Shown here: positions 41,594-50,330 of the stretch, in pieces | Layout of the letters: each line of letters opens with the position of its first letter | How positions within the stretch are numbered: position 1 is the stretch's first letter | DNA from: 20CM-2-55-15 sp963738025 | GTDB taxonomy: Bacteria; Acidobacteriota; Terriglobia; 20CM-2-55-15 | Assembly (NCBI GenBank): GCA_963738025.1 | Contig: CAVTWA010000005.1 | Location: 620,001 to 684,000 of the forward strand | Reading direction: 5' to 3' | DNA: 64,000 nucleotides | Made by a program: the position numbers and the translations under genes | The notes under the pieces: model-generated | Seen by the model: the letters and a program-made list of their open reading frames with translations, nothing else | What the model was told of the DNA's origin: nothing | Databases searched by the model: none

Positions 41594-42697
41594 ATGAAGT
41601 CCATTGTTATTGGAATGTGCGTTGCGTGTTTGGTTGCAGGCGGCTTGTGGGCTCAGAACACTGTTAAAGCCAAGAAGTTAGCGGTCGACCCGCCGACCTG
41701 GTCCGTGGCTGTGGAGAAGGGCGCAAAGTGGCTCGCTTCGGTGCAGGGCGCGGACGGTGGCTGGGGGCAGGACGGCGGTGAGACGTCTTATATCCGCCAG
41801 ACCGAGCACCTGGAATCCACCGGAAACGATGTGGCGAATACAGCGGTTGCCGCCCTGGCATTGCTGGAAGCCGGCCGCGCCTACAGGCCGAATGTCGATC
41901 GGGCGGTTGATTTCATTTTGAAAAAAGTCGAGATCAGCCCGAAGGACGGACTGGCCGTCACGGATCAGCAGGGGACGCAGATCCAGCGGAAGCTGGGCCC
42001 TTACATCGATACATTTCTGACATCGATGCTGCTGGCGCGCATCGATGGCACGATGCCGAAGGCGGATCAGAACGTACGTGTCCGGCATGCACTGGAAAAA
42101 TGCGTGGCCAAGATCGAACGGAATCAGAAAAGCGATGGCAGTTGGAACGTTGCGGGCGGCTGGGCTCCGGTTCTCGGAACATCGATGGCGTCGCGCAGTC
42201 TTTTTGAAGCGCAGCAAAAGGGAGTGCGGGTGAATGCCGAAGTGGCCGCCTCGGCGGAGCGTTATGCCGCGAATGCGATTACCGTTACTGCCGCGGCCGG
42301 CGGAGCCGTGAGCGCGGATTCTGCGGGTGTGCCGCTTTACCAGAGTGCTCAGGCGCTCGAGCAGCTGAGTCGAACGGAAGCGGACCGGAAGAAGAATGCC
42401 ACACAGATCGCGGGGCTCCAGGGTCAGATCTCCAATCAACAGTTTGTGGCCGGCTTCGGATCCATCGGGGGCGAGGAGTTCTTCTCGTATCTCAACATCA
42501 GCGATAGTTTGAAGCGAACCGGCGGTGAAGAGTGGAAGAAGTGGAGTTCCGATACGTCGAAGAAAATCCTGAACCTGCAGAACAGCGACGGGACGTGGTC
42601 GGGCCATCACTGCATCACGGGGCGTGTTGCCGTCACCAGCGCGGCGATTCTGAACCTGATCGCCAATCGTGAGCCGAGCCGTGAGAATCAGCCGTGA
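41594..42697 (+). CDS. Exported alpha-toroid protein (prenyltransferase/squalene-cyclase-like repeats)
   Basis: 367 residues with a signal peptide ending AQNT. Repeats of the terpenoid cyclase toroid are visible: 'GAKWLASVQGADGGWGQDGG', 'KIERNQKSDGSWNVAGGW' and 'ILNLQNSDGTWSGHHC', each a QW-like motif. The DxDD acid of squalene-hopene cyclases is absent, so it is unlikely to be a cyclase. AGGAG lies upstream of the ATG. The next gene overlaps its stop by four bases and has the same fold, so the two are made together and probably act together in the periplasm. Function unknown. Confidence 0.82.
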   Translation: MKSIVIGMCVACLVAGGLWAQNTVKAKKLAVDPPTWSVAVEKGAKWLASVQGADGGWGQDGGETSYIRQTEHLESTGNDVANTAVAALALLEAGRAYRPNVDRAVDFILKKVEISPKDGLAVTDQQGTQIQRKLGPYIDTFLTSMLLARIDGTMPKADQNVRVRHALEKCVAKIERNQKSDGSWNVAGGWAPVLGTSMASRSLFEAQQKGVRVNAEVAASAERYAANAITVTAAAGGAVSADSAGVPLYQSAQALEQLSRTEADRKKNATQIAGLQGQISNQQFVAGFGSIGGEEFFSYLNISDSLKRTGGEEWKKWSSDTSKKILNLQNSDGTWSGHHCITGRVAVTSAAILNLIANREPSRENQP

Positions 42698-43725
42698 AGA
42701 TCAGCCGGCGCGCCTTCCTTCTGACTGCAGCGGCGGCGGCCTGTTCACGTCACGATGAGCAGACGCCGCTGCGGAGGGCGGTGGATTATCTGTGGGCGCA
42801 GCAGGCTGAAGACGGCGGCTTTCACAGCGCCACTTACGGCTTGCTGCGTTCCGGCCAGTCGTTGACTCCATTCGTCCTGAACGCGCTGCTCTCCGTGCCG
42901 GATTCGGTTGTCCGGGCAAGGCCGGCAGCGCTTGATCGGGCGTTTGCGTTCCTCAAGAGGAACACCAGCGACGATGGAGAAATCGGCCGCATGGATGAAA
43001 CCGCTGCCGACTATCCCAACTATGCGACGGCTCTGGCCGTCACCGCGATGGTGAAAGCCCGGCGCTCTGGCCGCGATCCGGACGTCGCGCGGATGATCGG
43101 ACATCTGCGCGCGCAGCAATTTTGCGAAGCAGGGGACTGGAAAAAGGAAGACGCTCCATATGGCGCCTGGGGGATGGGAGGCCCAGTCTACCGTCGTCCG
43201 GATACGGGTCACGTCGACCTGTCGATGACGCGCTGCGTGCTGGAAGCCTTGCAAGCCGCCGGAGTACCCGGATCCGATCCCGCGGTGACAAAAGCACTGG
43301 TGTACCTGAAGCGATCCCAGAATCCTGATGGCGGGTTTTTCTTTTCCGCCGTTAATCCGGAGATCAACAAAGCCGGTGAGGCGAACGGGGGATTCATCAG
43401 CTACGGTACGGCTACGGCTGACGGTGTTCTTGCCCTGCGTTCGGCTGGAATCGATGAGTCGGATGAGCGTATCGTCAGGGCGCTTCAATGGCTCAAGGTG
43501 CATCACCATGCCGAGCACGCCCCCGGTTTTGAGGGAACAGCGCGGGAGGCGTGGGGATCCGGGCTGCGGTTCTATTATGCGTACGTTATTTCGAGAGCGA
43601 TGCCGGGTCTGGTGGTGAATCTTCCGTCGCAGGACGCGGATGGCGGCTTCCGGAACCCGAACAAAATGGTGAAGGAGGATGATCCGCTTATTGCGACCAG
43701 TTGCGCGGTTTACACGTTTAAATAA
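42694..43725 (+). CDS. Tat-exported lipoprotein with alpha-toroid (squalene-cyclase-like) repeats
   Basis: 343 residues from a GTG that overlaps the previous stop. ISRRAFLLTAAAAAC combines a twin-arginine motif with a lipobox Cys at 17, so the protein is exported folded and lipid-anchored. Repeats 'DYLWAQQAEDGGFHSATYGL', 'VYLKRSQNPDGGFFFS' and 'VNLPSQDADGGFRNPN' give the same toroid as its partner. No catalytic acid motif is seen. Its TAA is the first TAA of a family A palindrome. Confidence 0.84.
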   Translation: MKISRRAFLLTAAAAACSRHDEQTPLRRAVDYLWAQQAEDGGFHSATYGLLRSGQSLTPFVLNALLSVPDSVVRARPAALDRAFAFLKRNTSDDGEIGRMDETAADYPNYATALAVTAMVKARRSGRDPDVARMIGHLRAQQFCEAGDWKKEDAPYGAWGMGGPVYRRPDTGHVDLSMTRCVLEALQAAGVPGSDPAVTKALVYLKRSQNPDGGFFFSAVNPEINKAGEANGGFISYGTATADGVLALRSAGIDESDERIVRALQWLKVHHHAEHAPGFEGTAREAWGSGLRFYYAYVISRAMPGLVVNLPSQDADGGFRNPNKMVKEDDPLIATSCAVYTFK

Positions 43726-43776
43726 GCCACGAATTGAACGAATTAAACGAATTCAATTCGTTCAATTCGTGGCTAA
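43722..43776. repeat. Palindromic repeat family A, copy 6 (GAATT type)
   Basis: ATAAGCCACGAATTGAACGA mirrors TTCGTTCAATTCGTGGCTAA. It fills the gap between two convergent genes and supplies the stop codon of the left one; a likely two-way terminator. Confidence 0.9.
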
Positions 43777-43788
43777 GATCCCAGGGAT

Positions 43789-46050
43789 TTACCGGGTTTC
43801 CTGCACTTCCAGCGATTCGAGACGGATCTCGGACAGTTCTGAAATGAGTTCGGCGGCCCAGCGATAGACGTTATGCTCGCGGACGACCTTGCGCATGTGC
43901 CGCATGCGCGCGTGTCTTTCCTCGAGAGGCATTTCGAGAGCCCGGCGGATCATCTCTGCGGTTTGATTCGTGTCGTACGGATTGACGAGCAGGGCGTCCT
44001 TCAATTCGTGGCTGGCTCCAGTGAACTGGCTGAGGATCAGGACGCCATCTTCATCATCCCTGTTGGCGACGAACTCCTTGGCCACGAGATTCATGCCATC
44101 GTGCAGGGAAGTCACCAGACAGAAATCCGCGGCCTTGTAAAAGGGCTCGATTTCGCTGTGGCTATGGTGCGTGCTGAACAACACGATCGGTTGCCAGGTT
44201 TCCGTTCGCAGACGCCGGTTGATGCGGTTAACCTCCGACTGCACCTCGTCGAGAAGGTCCTGGTAGCGTTTGATACTCGTGCGGCTTGGCGCCCCGAACT
44301 GGACAAAAGTGAATTGCTCGCGATAATTCGGATATTTATCCAGAAAACATTCGATGCCACGAAACCGCTCCAGAAGCCCTTTCGTGTAATCGATGCGATC
44401 GACGCCCACTCCGAGAAACAGGATGTCCGCACCGATTTGAGCAAAAACCTCCGCTCGATTCTGCTCCGGAGTCATTGCGTAGCCTCTATCCCCAGCCCGT
44501 TCCGGTAACGCGACGCTGATGGGGTGCGGGCGCACCAGCGTCAAACGGTCATTTCGATTCACCGTAAAGCGATCCCATTCGATCCGGCTTTGCAGTGACT
44601 GATCCACCGTCTCCAGAAAATTGTTGCAATGCGCCTGGATGTGGAAGCTGACCAGATCCGCTCCCAACAGCCCCTCGAGCAACTCGCGCTCCCAGGGGCA
44701 GATCCTGAAAGCTTCGGCGTTCGGCCATGGGATATGCCAGAAAATGGCAACCCGGGCATCGGGACGAACGGCCTTGATCATGCCGGGAACCAATGCGAAG
44801 TGATAGTCCTGAATCAACACGAATGGCTGCTCGGTTCCCTCGATCTCCTCGAGAACGGTTTGCGCAAACTTCTCGTTGACGCGTTTGTAACACTCCCAAT
44901 CCTCGGTGCGGAAAACGGGCCGCGTGTGCGCGATATGGCAGAGGGGCCAGATTCCTTCGTTCGAGAAGCCGAGGTAGTAGCCCTCCTCATCTTCCTTCGT
45001 CAGCCAGACGCGCCGTAATGTGTAATGCGGATGATCCGGTGGAACTCGAACGTGGTCCTGTGCGTCGACCGTTCGACGGTCGGCACTTGCCGAGCCGTGG
45101 GCGATCCACGTGCCGTCGCAGGCGCATAGGATGGGTTCGAGAGCCGTCACCAGTCCGCTTGCGGGCACGCGGACCTCGATTCCATTGTTGCCGTAGACAT
45201 GCTCGTAGGGTTCGCGGTTGGAGAGTACAAAAAGCGAACTGCCGTCCAGGCGCTTCTGAATACTGGCGCGCAGGCGGTCCGCAGTCCAGAGCGAATCCCC
45301 GGCCTCCCGCAGCTGCGCTTCCTCCTTGGCGGCGGCGCGCGCCTCAGTCAGTTTCTGCCCCAGAGTCGCCGCTTCCGCGGATAATGGTCCGAGAAATCCC
45401 TTGGTCATCCGGTACGGGAAGGGAGCAACCTTGCCGTTCCGGAGATCCTTCATCCATGCCGCAACCCGGGTGATTGGTCCGTCGATCGTCCAGCGGATCA
45501 CGAAGAAGGTAATCAAGATGATCAGGAAGACTTGAATCACCACGTGCCAGAGTGCTTCACGCCAGATCTGGGTGCTTTGCGCTTCGATGTAAGAAGCATC
45601 GTGAAACACGATGAGGATGCCGGCGATTTCGGCATCGCGGTGCAGCGGCACCGCAAAGAGGTGCATCGACAATCCGCCGAGAGGCACATACTCGTCGGCA
45701 GCGCCGTCCTCATCTTTGCTGCGGGCAAACACAGCGGGAGGAGATTTCAGATCCGGTCCGAGTTTCGGACTCATCGCCAGTTCTTTTCCTTTTACGTCGT
45801 AAACAGCAACTCCAACGAGATGCTCCCGGTTCCCGAATCGCTCCACAATTCGCCGGAGTCGACTGGTCGCCCCGCTTTGCAGGAGAGGTTCCACTGTTTC
45901 CTGGAGGCTTTCCGTGAGGATTTGCGCCCGTCGTTCGAGGTCGGCCCGCAAAGCTCGTTTTTCGGATCGAACCTGGCCGCGGGCAACTATAAACGTGACC
46001 AGCGTGATGGCTATAGCGAGGACCGGGATCAGGCGAAAGCTAAGCTTCAT
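43789..46050 (-). CDS. Trehalose-6-phosphate synthase (GT20) fused to a membrane sensor-like module
   Basis: 753 residues from the ATG at 46050 (preceded by AAGGGGG); a longer frame to 46110 is possible. Residues 5-23 and 168-187 are membrane helices enclosing an extracytoplasmic domain of about 145 residues ('VGVAVYDVKGKELAMSP', 'LHRDAEIAGILIVFHDA'), then a HAMP-like linker (190-245). From about 272 a GT20 domain follows: 'LFVLSNREPYEH', 'FSNEGIWPLCH', 'QDYHFALVPGMIK', 'IFWHIPWPNAE', 'VDRIDYTKGLLERF' and 'SLHDGMNLVAKEFV'. It would make trehalose-6-phosphate from UDP- or ADP-glucose and glucose-6-phosphate. No phosphatase domain is present. Divergent from the TreS-maltokinase gene. Confidence 0.9.
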   Translation of the reverse strand: MKLSFRLIPVLAIAITLVTFIVARGQVRSEKRALRADLERRAQILTESLQETVEPLLQSGATSRLRRIVERFGNREHLVGVAVYDVKGKELAMSPKLGPDLKSPPAVFARSKDEDGAADEYVPLGGLSMHLFAVPLHRDAEIAGILIVFHDASYIEAQSTQIWREALWHVVIQVFLIILITFFVIRWTIDGPITRVAAWMKDLRNGKVAPFPYRMTKGFLGPLSAEAATLGQKLTEARAAAKEEAQLREAGDSLWTADRLRASIQKRLDGSSLFVLSNREPYEHVYGNNGIEVRVPASGLVTALEPILCACDGTWIAHGSASADRRTVDAQDHVRVPPDHPHYTLRRVWLTKEDEEGYYLGFSNEGIWPLCHIAHTRPVFRTEDWECYKRVNEKFAQTVLEEIEGTEQPFVLIQDYHFALVPGMIKAVRPDARVAIFWHIPWPNAEAFRICPWERELLEGLLGADLVSFHIQAHCNNFLETVDQSLQSRIEWDRFTVNRNDRLTLVRPHPISVALPERAGDRGYAMTPEQNRAEVFAQIGADILFLGVGVDRIDYTKGLLERFRGIECFLDKYPNYREQFTFVQFGAPSRTSIKRYQDLLDEVQSEVNRINRRLRTETWQPIVLFSTHHSHSEIEPFYKAADFCLVTSLHDGMNLVAKEFVANRDDEDGVLILSQFTGASHELKDALLVNPYDTNQTAEMIRRALEMPLEERHARMRHMRKVVREHNVYRWAAELISELSEIRLESLEVQETR

Positions 46051-46193
46051 TACATCCCCCTTAGCGTGTGTGGCAAACTGTGCAATCGGAGTTCCGCTTA
46101 CACGTTTCAATGAGGTCCTTTGTTAACTGCAGGTTATGGTCACTGAGGTATGGAGAAACGTTCCCTGGCAGGGATTCTTTCCCGGAGGAAGGA

Positions 46194-46260
46194 ATAAGCC
46201 ACGGATTGAACGGATTGAACGGATTGAAATCCGTTTAATCCGTTCAATCCGTGGCTTATT
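46194..46260. repeat. Palindromic repeat family A, copy 7
   Basis: AATAAGCCACGGATTGAACG faces CGTTCAATCCGTGGCTTATT, with tandem GAACGGATT units between. It lies between divergent genes, 10 bases before the treS start, so here it is in the upstream region rather than a terminator. Confidence 0.88.
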
Positions 46261-46269
46261 CTCGAATTC

Positions 46270-49200
46270 ATGGCTGATCCGCTCTGGTATAAGGATGCGA
46301 TTATTTATGAGACACACGTCAAGGCGTTCTTCGACAGTAATCGCGATGGCATTGGCGACTTTCAAGGCCTGATCGAGAAACTGGATTATCTCCAGGAACT
46401 GGGCGTCACCTGTCTGTGGCTGCTGCCGTTTTTCCCATCTCCCCTGCGCGACGACGGTTACGACATCGCCGACTACGAAGACGTGCATCCGGGCTACGGC
46501 ACACTCCCCGATTTCAAAAGATTTCTTGCCGCGGCGCATGAGCGGAACCTGCAGGTCATCATCGAGCTTGTCATCAATCACACTTCCGACCGGCACCCGT
46601 GGTTTCAGAGGGCGCGCGAGGCTCCGCCGAATTCCTTCGAGCGCGATTTCTATGTGTGGAGCGATTCGAACAAGAAGTTCGGCGAGGCCCGCATTATTTT
46701 CTCGGATACGGAAAAATCAAACTGGGCATGGGATTCCGTCGCCAATGCCTATTACTGGCATCGCTTCTACTCTCATCAACCCGATTTGAACTTCGACAAT
46801 CCTGCCGTTCTCGAACATGTGATCCGGGCCATGAAGTTCTGGCTCGATATGGGAGTCGACGGATTGAGGCTGGATGCGATTCCGTATCTTGTCGAGCGGG
46901 ATGGCACCAACTGCGAAAACCTGCCCGAAACGCACGTTTTGATCAAAGCCATCCGCAGGGAGCTGGACCGTTACGAAAACCGCATGATGCTTGCCGAGGC
47001 CAATCAATGGCCTACCGATGTTCGTCCGTATTTCGGGGACGGGGACGAATGTCACATGGCATTCCATTTTCCAGTCATGCCGCGAATCTTCATGGCGCTC
47101 CGCATGGAAGACCGGCATCCCATCACCGATATCATGAGGCAAACGCCGGAAATTCCAGCGAACTGCCAGTGGGGATTGTTTCTCCGCAATCATGATGAAC
47201 TGACCCTCGAGATGGTTTCTGCAGACGAACGGGATTACATGTACCTCGCCTACAGTGCGGATCCGAAAATGAAAATCAATGTAGGCATTCGCAGACGACT
47301 TGCTCCGCTGATGGAAAACGATCGGCGCCGCATAGAACTCTTGAACAGCCTTTTGCTTTCGTTCCCCGGCACGCCAATCATTTATTACGGTGATGAAATC
47401 GGAATGGGGGACAACGTCTATCTCGGCGACCGGGATGGCGTGCGGACGCCCATGCAATGGAGCCCCGACCGCAATGGCGGATTCTCCAGAGCCGATCCGG
47501 CACGCGTGTACAGCCCCATCATCATGGATCCTGTGTATGGCTACCAGGCCGTGAACGTCGAAGCGCAGACGAACGACCCGAGCTCGCTCCTGCACTGGAT
47601 GCGCCACATGATCGCCTTGAGAAAGCTGTTCAAGGTTTTCGGTCGTGGCACCATCGAATTCCTCGAGCCGAGGAACCGGAAAGTTCTGGCGTACTTGCGA
47701 CGCGACGAGAACGACCAGATCCTTTGCGTGGCGAACCTGTCGAGATTCGCGCAGCCGGTTGAACTGGACCTGTCCCCGTTTGCGGGAATGAGACCTGTCG
47801 AGATGTTTGGTTACTCCGATTTTCCGGTTCTCGGAACGACTCCATACCAGCTCAGCCTGAATCCGTACGGCTTCTACTGGTTTGAGCTGCATCGCTCCGC
47901 CGAACCGGTCGAAGTCCGGCCGGCAGCAGGGCTCGAGGAAGTGAAAGAATTCTCCGTGGCGGGGTGGCGGGATCTGTTTGAGAGCGAAACTGGAGAAGTG
48001 CTGGAAACGCAGGTTCTCCCGGCCTTCTTATCCCTCCAGCCATGGTTCCAGGGAAAAGGAAGGCAAATCGAGTCGGTCCGCATCCGCGACTGGGTGGAGT
48101 TCCGCGGATATACGCCGATGCTCGCGATTGCTCTGCTGCGTGTTCGATATTCCGGTCGCGATCTGGAGACGTACTGCCTTCCACTGGTGATCACAATCAC
48201 AGAAGCCGGGAACGCCGGCTTGAAGGACAAAACGTCCGGGGACGCACTCTGCCGGCTGAAGCTGCCACAGGGAACCGGGATCCTGTCCGACGCGCTCGTC
48301 GACGATAAGGCCTGTCGAATACTGTTGAGTGCCATCAAGTCGGGGAAACAGTTCGACACCCGCCGCGGAGTCATTTGCGTCCGGCCGACGGGTGCGTTCG
48401 ATCCGGTATATGAAGCTTTGGGCTCTGAGCCGAAGGTTCAGCGTGGGGAGACCGGGCACACCGATACCGCTGTTTTCTTCGGCGGTAAGTTGATGCTGAA
48501 GGTTTACAGGAAGCTGGAATCCGGGATTAACCCGGATATCGAAGTCCGGCGATTTCTTGCCGAGGAAGCTGGATTCAAGGGCATTCCGCGCTTGGACGGG
48601 GCTGTCGAATATGATCCCCGGGGGGCTGAGATCGAGACGCTCGCCATGTTCCAGGCGGCAGTTGAAACGGAGGAGGATGGCTGGACATGGACTCTCGATG
48701 AGCTGGCCCGGTACTACGACTATTGCGCGAGCCTTGGAGATAAACGCGAAGCGACTGCCGTTTCGCAGGAAGCGTTAGGAATATCGTTGAATGCAATTGA
48801 CGCGCTTGCCCGCTTTACTGCCAGGCTTCATCTCGCACTCGCATCGTCAAACACGAACACCGCTTTTGCACCGGAGCCGCTTCAGGCCGAAGACTTGAAG
48901 CACTTGTCCCGGAGTTGTCGAAGGAAAATGGAAGCGGCCTTCAGTCGATTGGAGCAGACGATCCCCGATCAATCCGAAGACCTCACGCGCGGCGCCCGGA
49001 CGCTTATCGGCGGGAAGGAATTTTTCCTGGAGCGGCTGCGCGTTTTCGAATCGTCGGGAATTCAGGCGTTCAAGATCCGTGTTCACGGCAACTATGATCT
49101 GGGACACGTGCTCCGGGCCAGGAATGACTACTTCGCGATCGATTTTGAAGGCGACGGGATGCGTTCATCGTCTGAACGACGGGCCAAGACTTCCGCGCTG

Positions 49201-49527
49201 ACAGATGTGGCAGGGATGCTGCGTTCTCTCAGTTACGCAGCCCGGGCGGGGCTTGTCCATCATGCCAGCCAGAGAGTGGGTGAGTTGCAGGACCTGCGCG
49301 CATTTGCCGGTCTGTGGGAGCGGCAGACTTCGTCCGTATTCCTGAAAACCTATTGTGAGGGGATTACGGATACGAGGCTTTTGCCTGCCGGGAACGATCT
49401 GCGCACGCTGCTGGAAATATTTATCCTGGAAAGAGCGTTTCATGAGCTGCAATACGAGATTAATAATCGTCCGCAGTTCATTCACATTCCCCTGTACGGC
49501 CTGCTGAGCATTCTCGAAGGAGGATAA
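46270..49527 (+). CDS. treS: Trehalose synthase - maltokinase fusion
   Basis: 1085 residues. Residues 1 to about 550 are a GH13 trehalose synthase that interconverts maltose and trehalose: opening 'WYKDAIIYETHVKAFFDSNR', nucleophile in 'DGLRLDAIPYLVERDG', acid in 'MLAEANQWP', third acid in 'LRNHDEL'. From about 580 a maltokinase part follows ('PAFLSLQPWFQGKGR', 'DTAVFFGGKLMLKVYRK', 'HGNYDLGHVLRARNDYFAID', 'FEGD'), which phosphorylates maltose to maltose-1-phosphate for alpha-glucan synthesis (the GlgE route). Such fusions are common in bacteria. No glgE or glgB lies within this window. The stop codon lies in a family A palindrome. Confidence 0.95.
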   Translation: MADPLWYKDAIIYETHVKAFFDSNRDGIGDFQGLIEKLDYLQELGVTCLWLLPFFPSPLRDDGYDIADYEDVHPGYGTLPDFKRFLAAAHERNLQVIIELVINHTSDRHPWFQRAREAPPNSFERDFYVWSDSNKKFGEARIIFSDTEKSNWAWDSVANAYYWHRFYSHQPDLNFDNPAVLEHVIRAMKFWLDMGVDGLRLDAIPYLVERDGTNCENLPETHVLIKAIRRELDRYENRMMLAEANQWPTDVRPYFGDGDECHMAFHFPVMPRIFMALRMEDRHPITDIMRQTPEIPANCQWGLFLRNHDELTLEMVSADERDYMYLAYSADPKMKINVGIRRRLAPLMENDRRRIELLNSLLLSFPGTPIIYYGDEIGMGDNVYLGDRDGVRTPMQWSPDRNGGFSRADPARVYSPIIMDPVYGYQAVNVEAQTNDPSSLLHWMRHMIALRKLFKVFGRGTIEFLEPRNRKVLAYLRRDENDQILCVANLSRFAQPVELDLSPFAGMRPVEMFGYSDFPVLGTTPYQLSLNPYGFYWFELHRSAEPVEVRPAAGLEEVKEFSVAGWRDLFESETGEVLETQVLPAFLSLQPWFQGKGRQIESVRIRDWVEFRGYTPMLAIALLRVRYSGRDLETYCLPLVITITEAGNAGLKDKTSGDALCRLKLPQGTGILSDALVDDKACRILLSAIKSGKQFDTRRGVICVRPTGAFDPVYEALGSEPKVQRGETGHTDTAVFFGGKLMLKVYRKLESGINPDIEVRRFLAEEAGFKGIPRLDGAVEYDPRGAEIETLAMFQAAVETEEDGWTWTLDELARYYDYCASLGDKREATAVSQEALGISLNAIDALARFTARLHLALASSNTNTAFAPEPLQAEDLKHLSRSCRRKMEAAFSRLEQTIPDQSEDLTRGARTLIGGKEFFLERLRVFESSGIQAFKIRVHGNYDLGHVLRARNDYFAIDFEGDGMRSSSERRAKTSALTDVAGMLRSLSYAARAGLVHHASQRVGELQDLRAFAGLWERQTSSVFLKTYCEGITDTRLLPAGNDLRTLLEIFILERAFHELQYEINNRPQFIHIPLYGLLSILEGG

Positions 49528-49598
49528 GCCACGAATTAAACGAATTGAACGAATTCAATCCATTAAATTCGTTAAATTCGTTCAATTCGTGGCTTATC
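49523..49598. repeat. Palindromic repeat family A, copy 8 (GAATT type)
   Basis: GATAAGCCACGAATTAAACG on the left and CGTTCAATTCGTGGCTTATC on the right. The left arm contains the TAA of treS and the right arm contains the TGA of the opposing channel gene, so one 76-bp palindrome ends both convergent genes. Confidence 0.9.
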
Positions 49599-50295
49599 AC
49601 AGATGCTGCAACCGTTCGTCTTTCGTCTCGTCGCTTCGGTCCTGTTTCTCCCAGGATCGGCGGACCATATCTTGCGAGCCCAACCCCAGCGCGAGAGCGA
49701 GCGCCAGGACGATTCCGCCAAACAGAATCGCAAACGATATCGTGACGATCTGGCCGCCAATTCCCAGGTGTTCGAGCGCCATTGCAGCCGCCAGAACCAT
49801 GACCATCCACTTGACTCCGAGGCTTACAAGCCGCGCAGACTGAATTTTAAAATTCACGGCGCCGATCAAGACACTGCGGGCCAGGAAACGAGCGGCGACG
49901 GTTCCGACCGCGAGGATGACGACCGCAGCGAGGACGTGCGGAATGTAGTCGAACAGCCGGACGACGAGCATTGACGTCAGCGAGGCGTCCAGCGCATAAA
50001 TTCCAACCAGGAGCCCGATCAGAATGATGCACCAGCTGACGATTTGACTTGCCATGACGGAGGGGCTGCGCTGGGGTGACCATTCGGCAAACTCCGGAAA
50101 TCCCCAACGGTGCACGACCTCGTCGAAATCGACCCGGCGAAGAAACCGGCGAAGCGCCACACGGATAATGAATGCCACCAGGATCGTGATTAAGAAGACC
50201 ACAATGAATGCGAGCACTCCCGGCAGAAAGTTGGCTATCCCCGATAGGATGCGGTTAGCCGATTGCTCCAGGAGCCTGTTGATTTGAGCCCACAT
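49597..50295 (-). CDS. Membrane protein of the conserved TM-helix / MscS-like channel family
   Basis: 232 residues with five hydrophobic helices. 'FLPGVLAFIVVFLITILVAF' and 'FDYIPHVLAAVVILAVGTVA' are paired copies of the conserved helix found in CmpX/MscS-like channels, and 'GGIVLALALALGLGSQD' resembles the pore-lining helix end. The soluble beta domain of true MscS is missing. It may be an osmotic channel or a membrane scaffold. Its position beside trehalose genes fits an osmotic-stress role by context only. Confidence 0.82.
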   Translation of the reverse strand: MWAQINRLLEQSANRILSGIANFLPGVLAFIVVFLITILVAFIIRVALRRFLRRVDFDEVVHRWGFPEFAEWSPQRSPSVMASQIVSWCIILIGLLVGIYALDASLTSMLVVRLFDYIPHVLAAVVILAVGTVAARFLARSVLIGAVNFKIQSARLVSLGVKWMVMVLAAAMALEHLGIGGQIVTISFAILFGGIVLALALALGLGSQDMVRRSWEKQDRSDETKDERLQHL

Positions 50296-50330
50296 TGTCC
50301 CTCCTCAGTGATCGTGGATGAGAACTCGAG

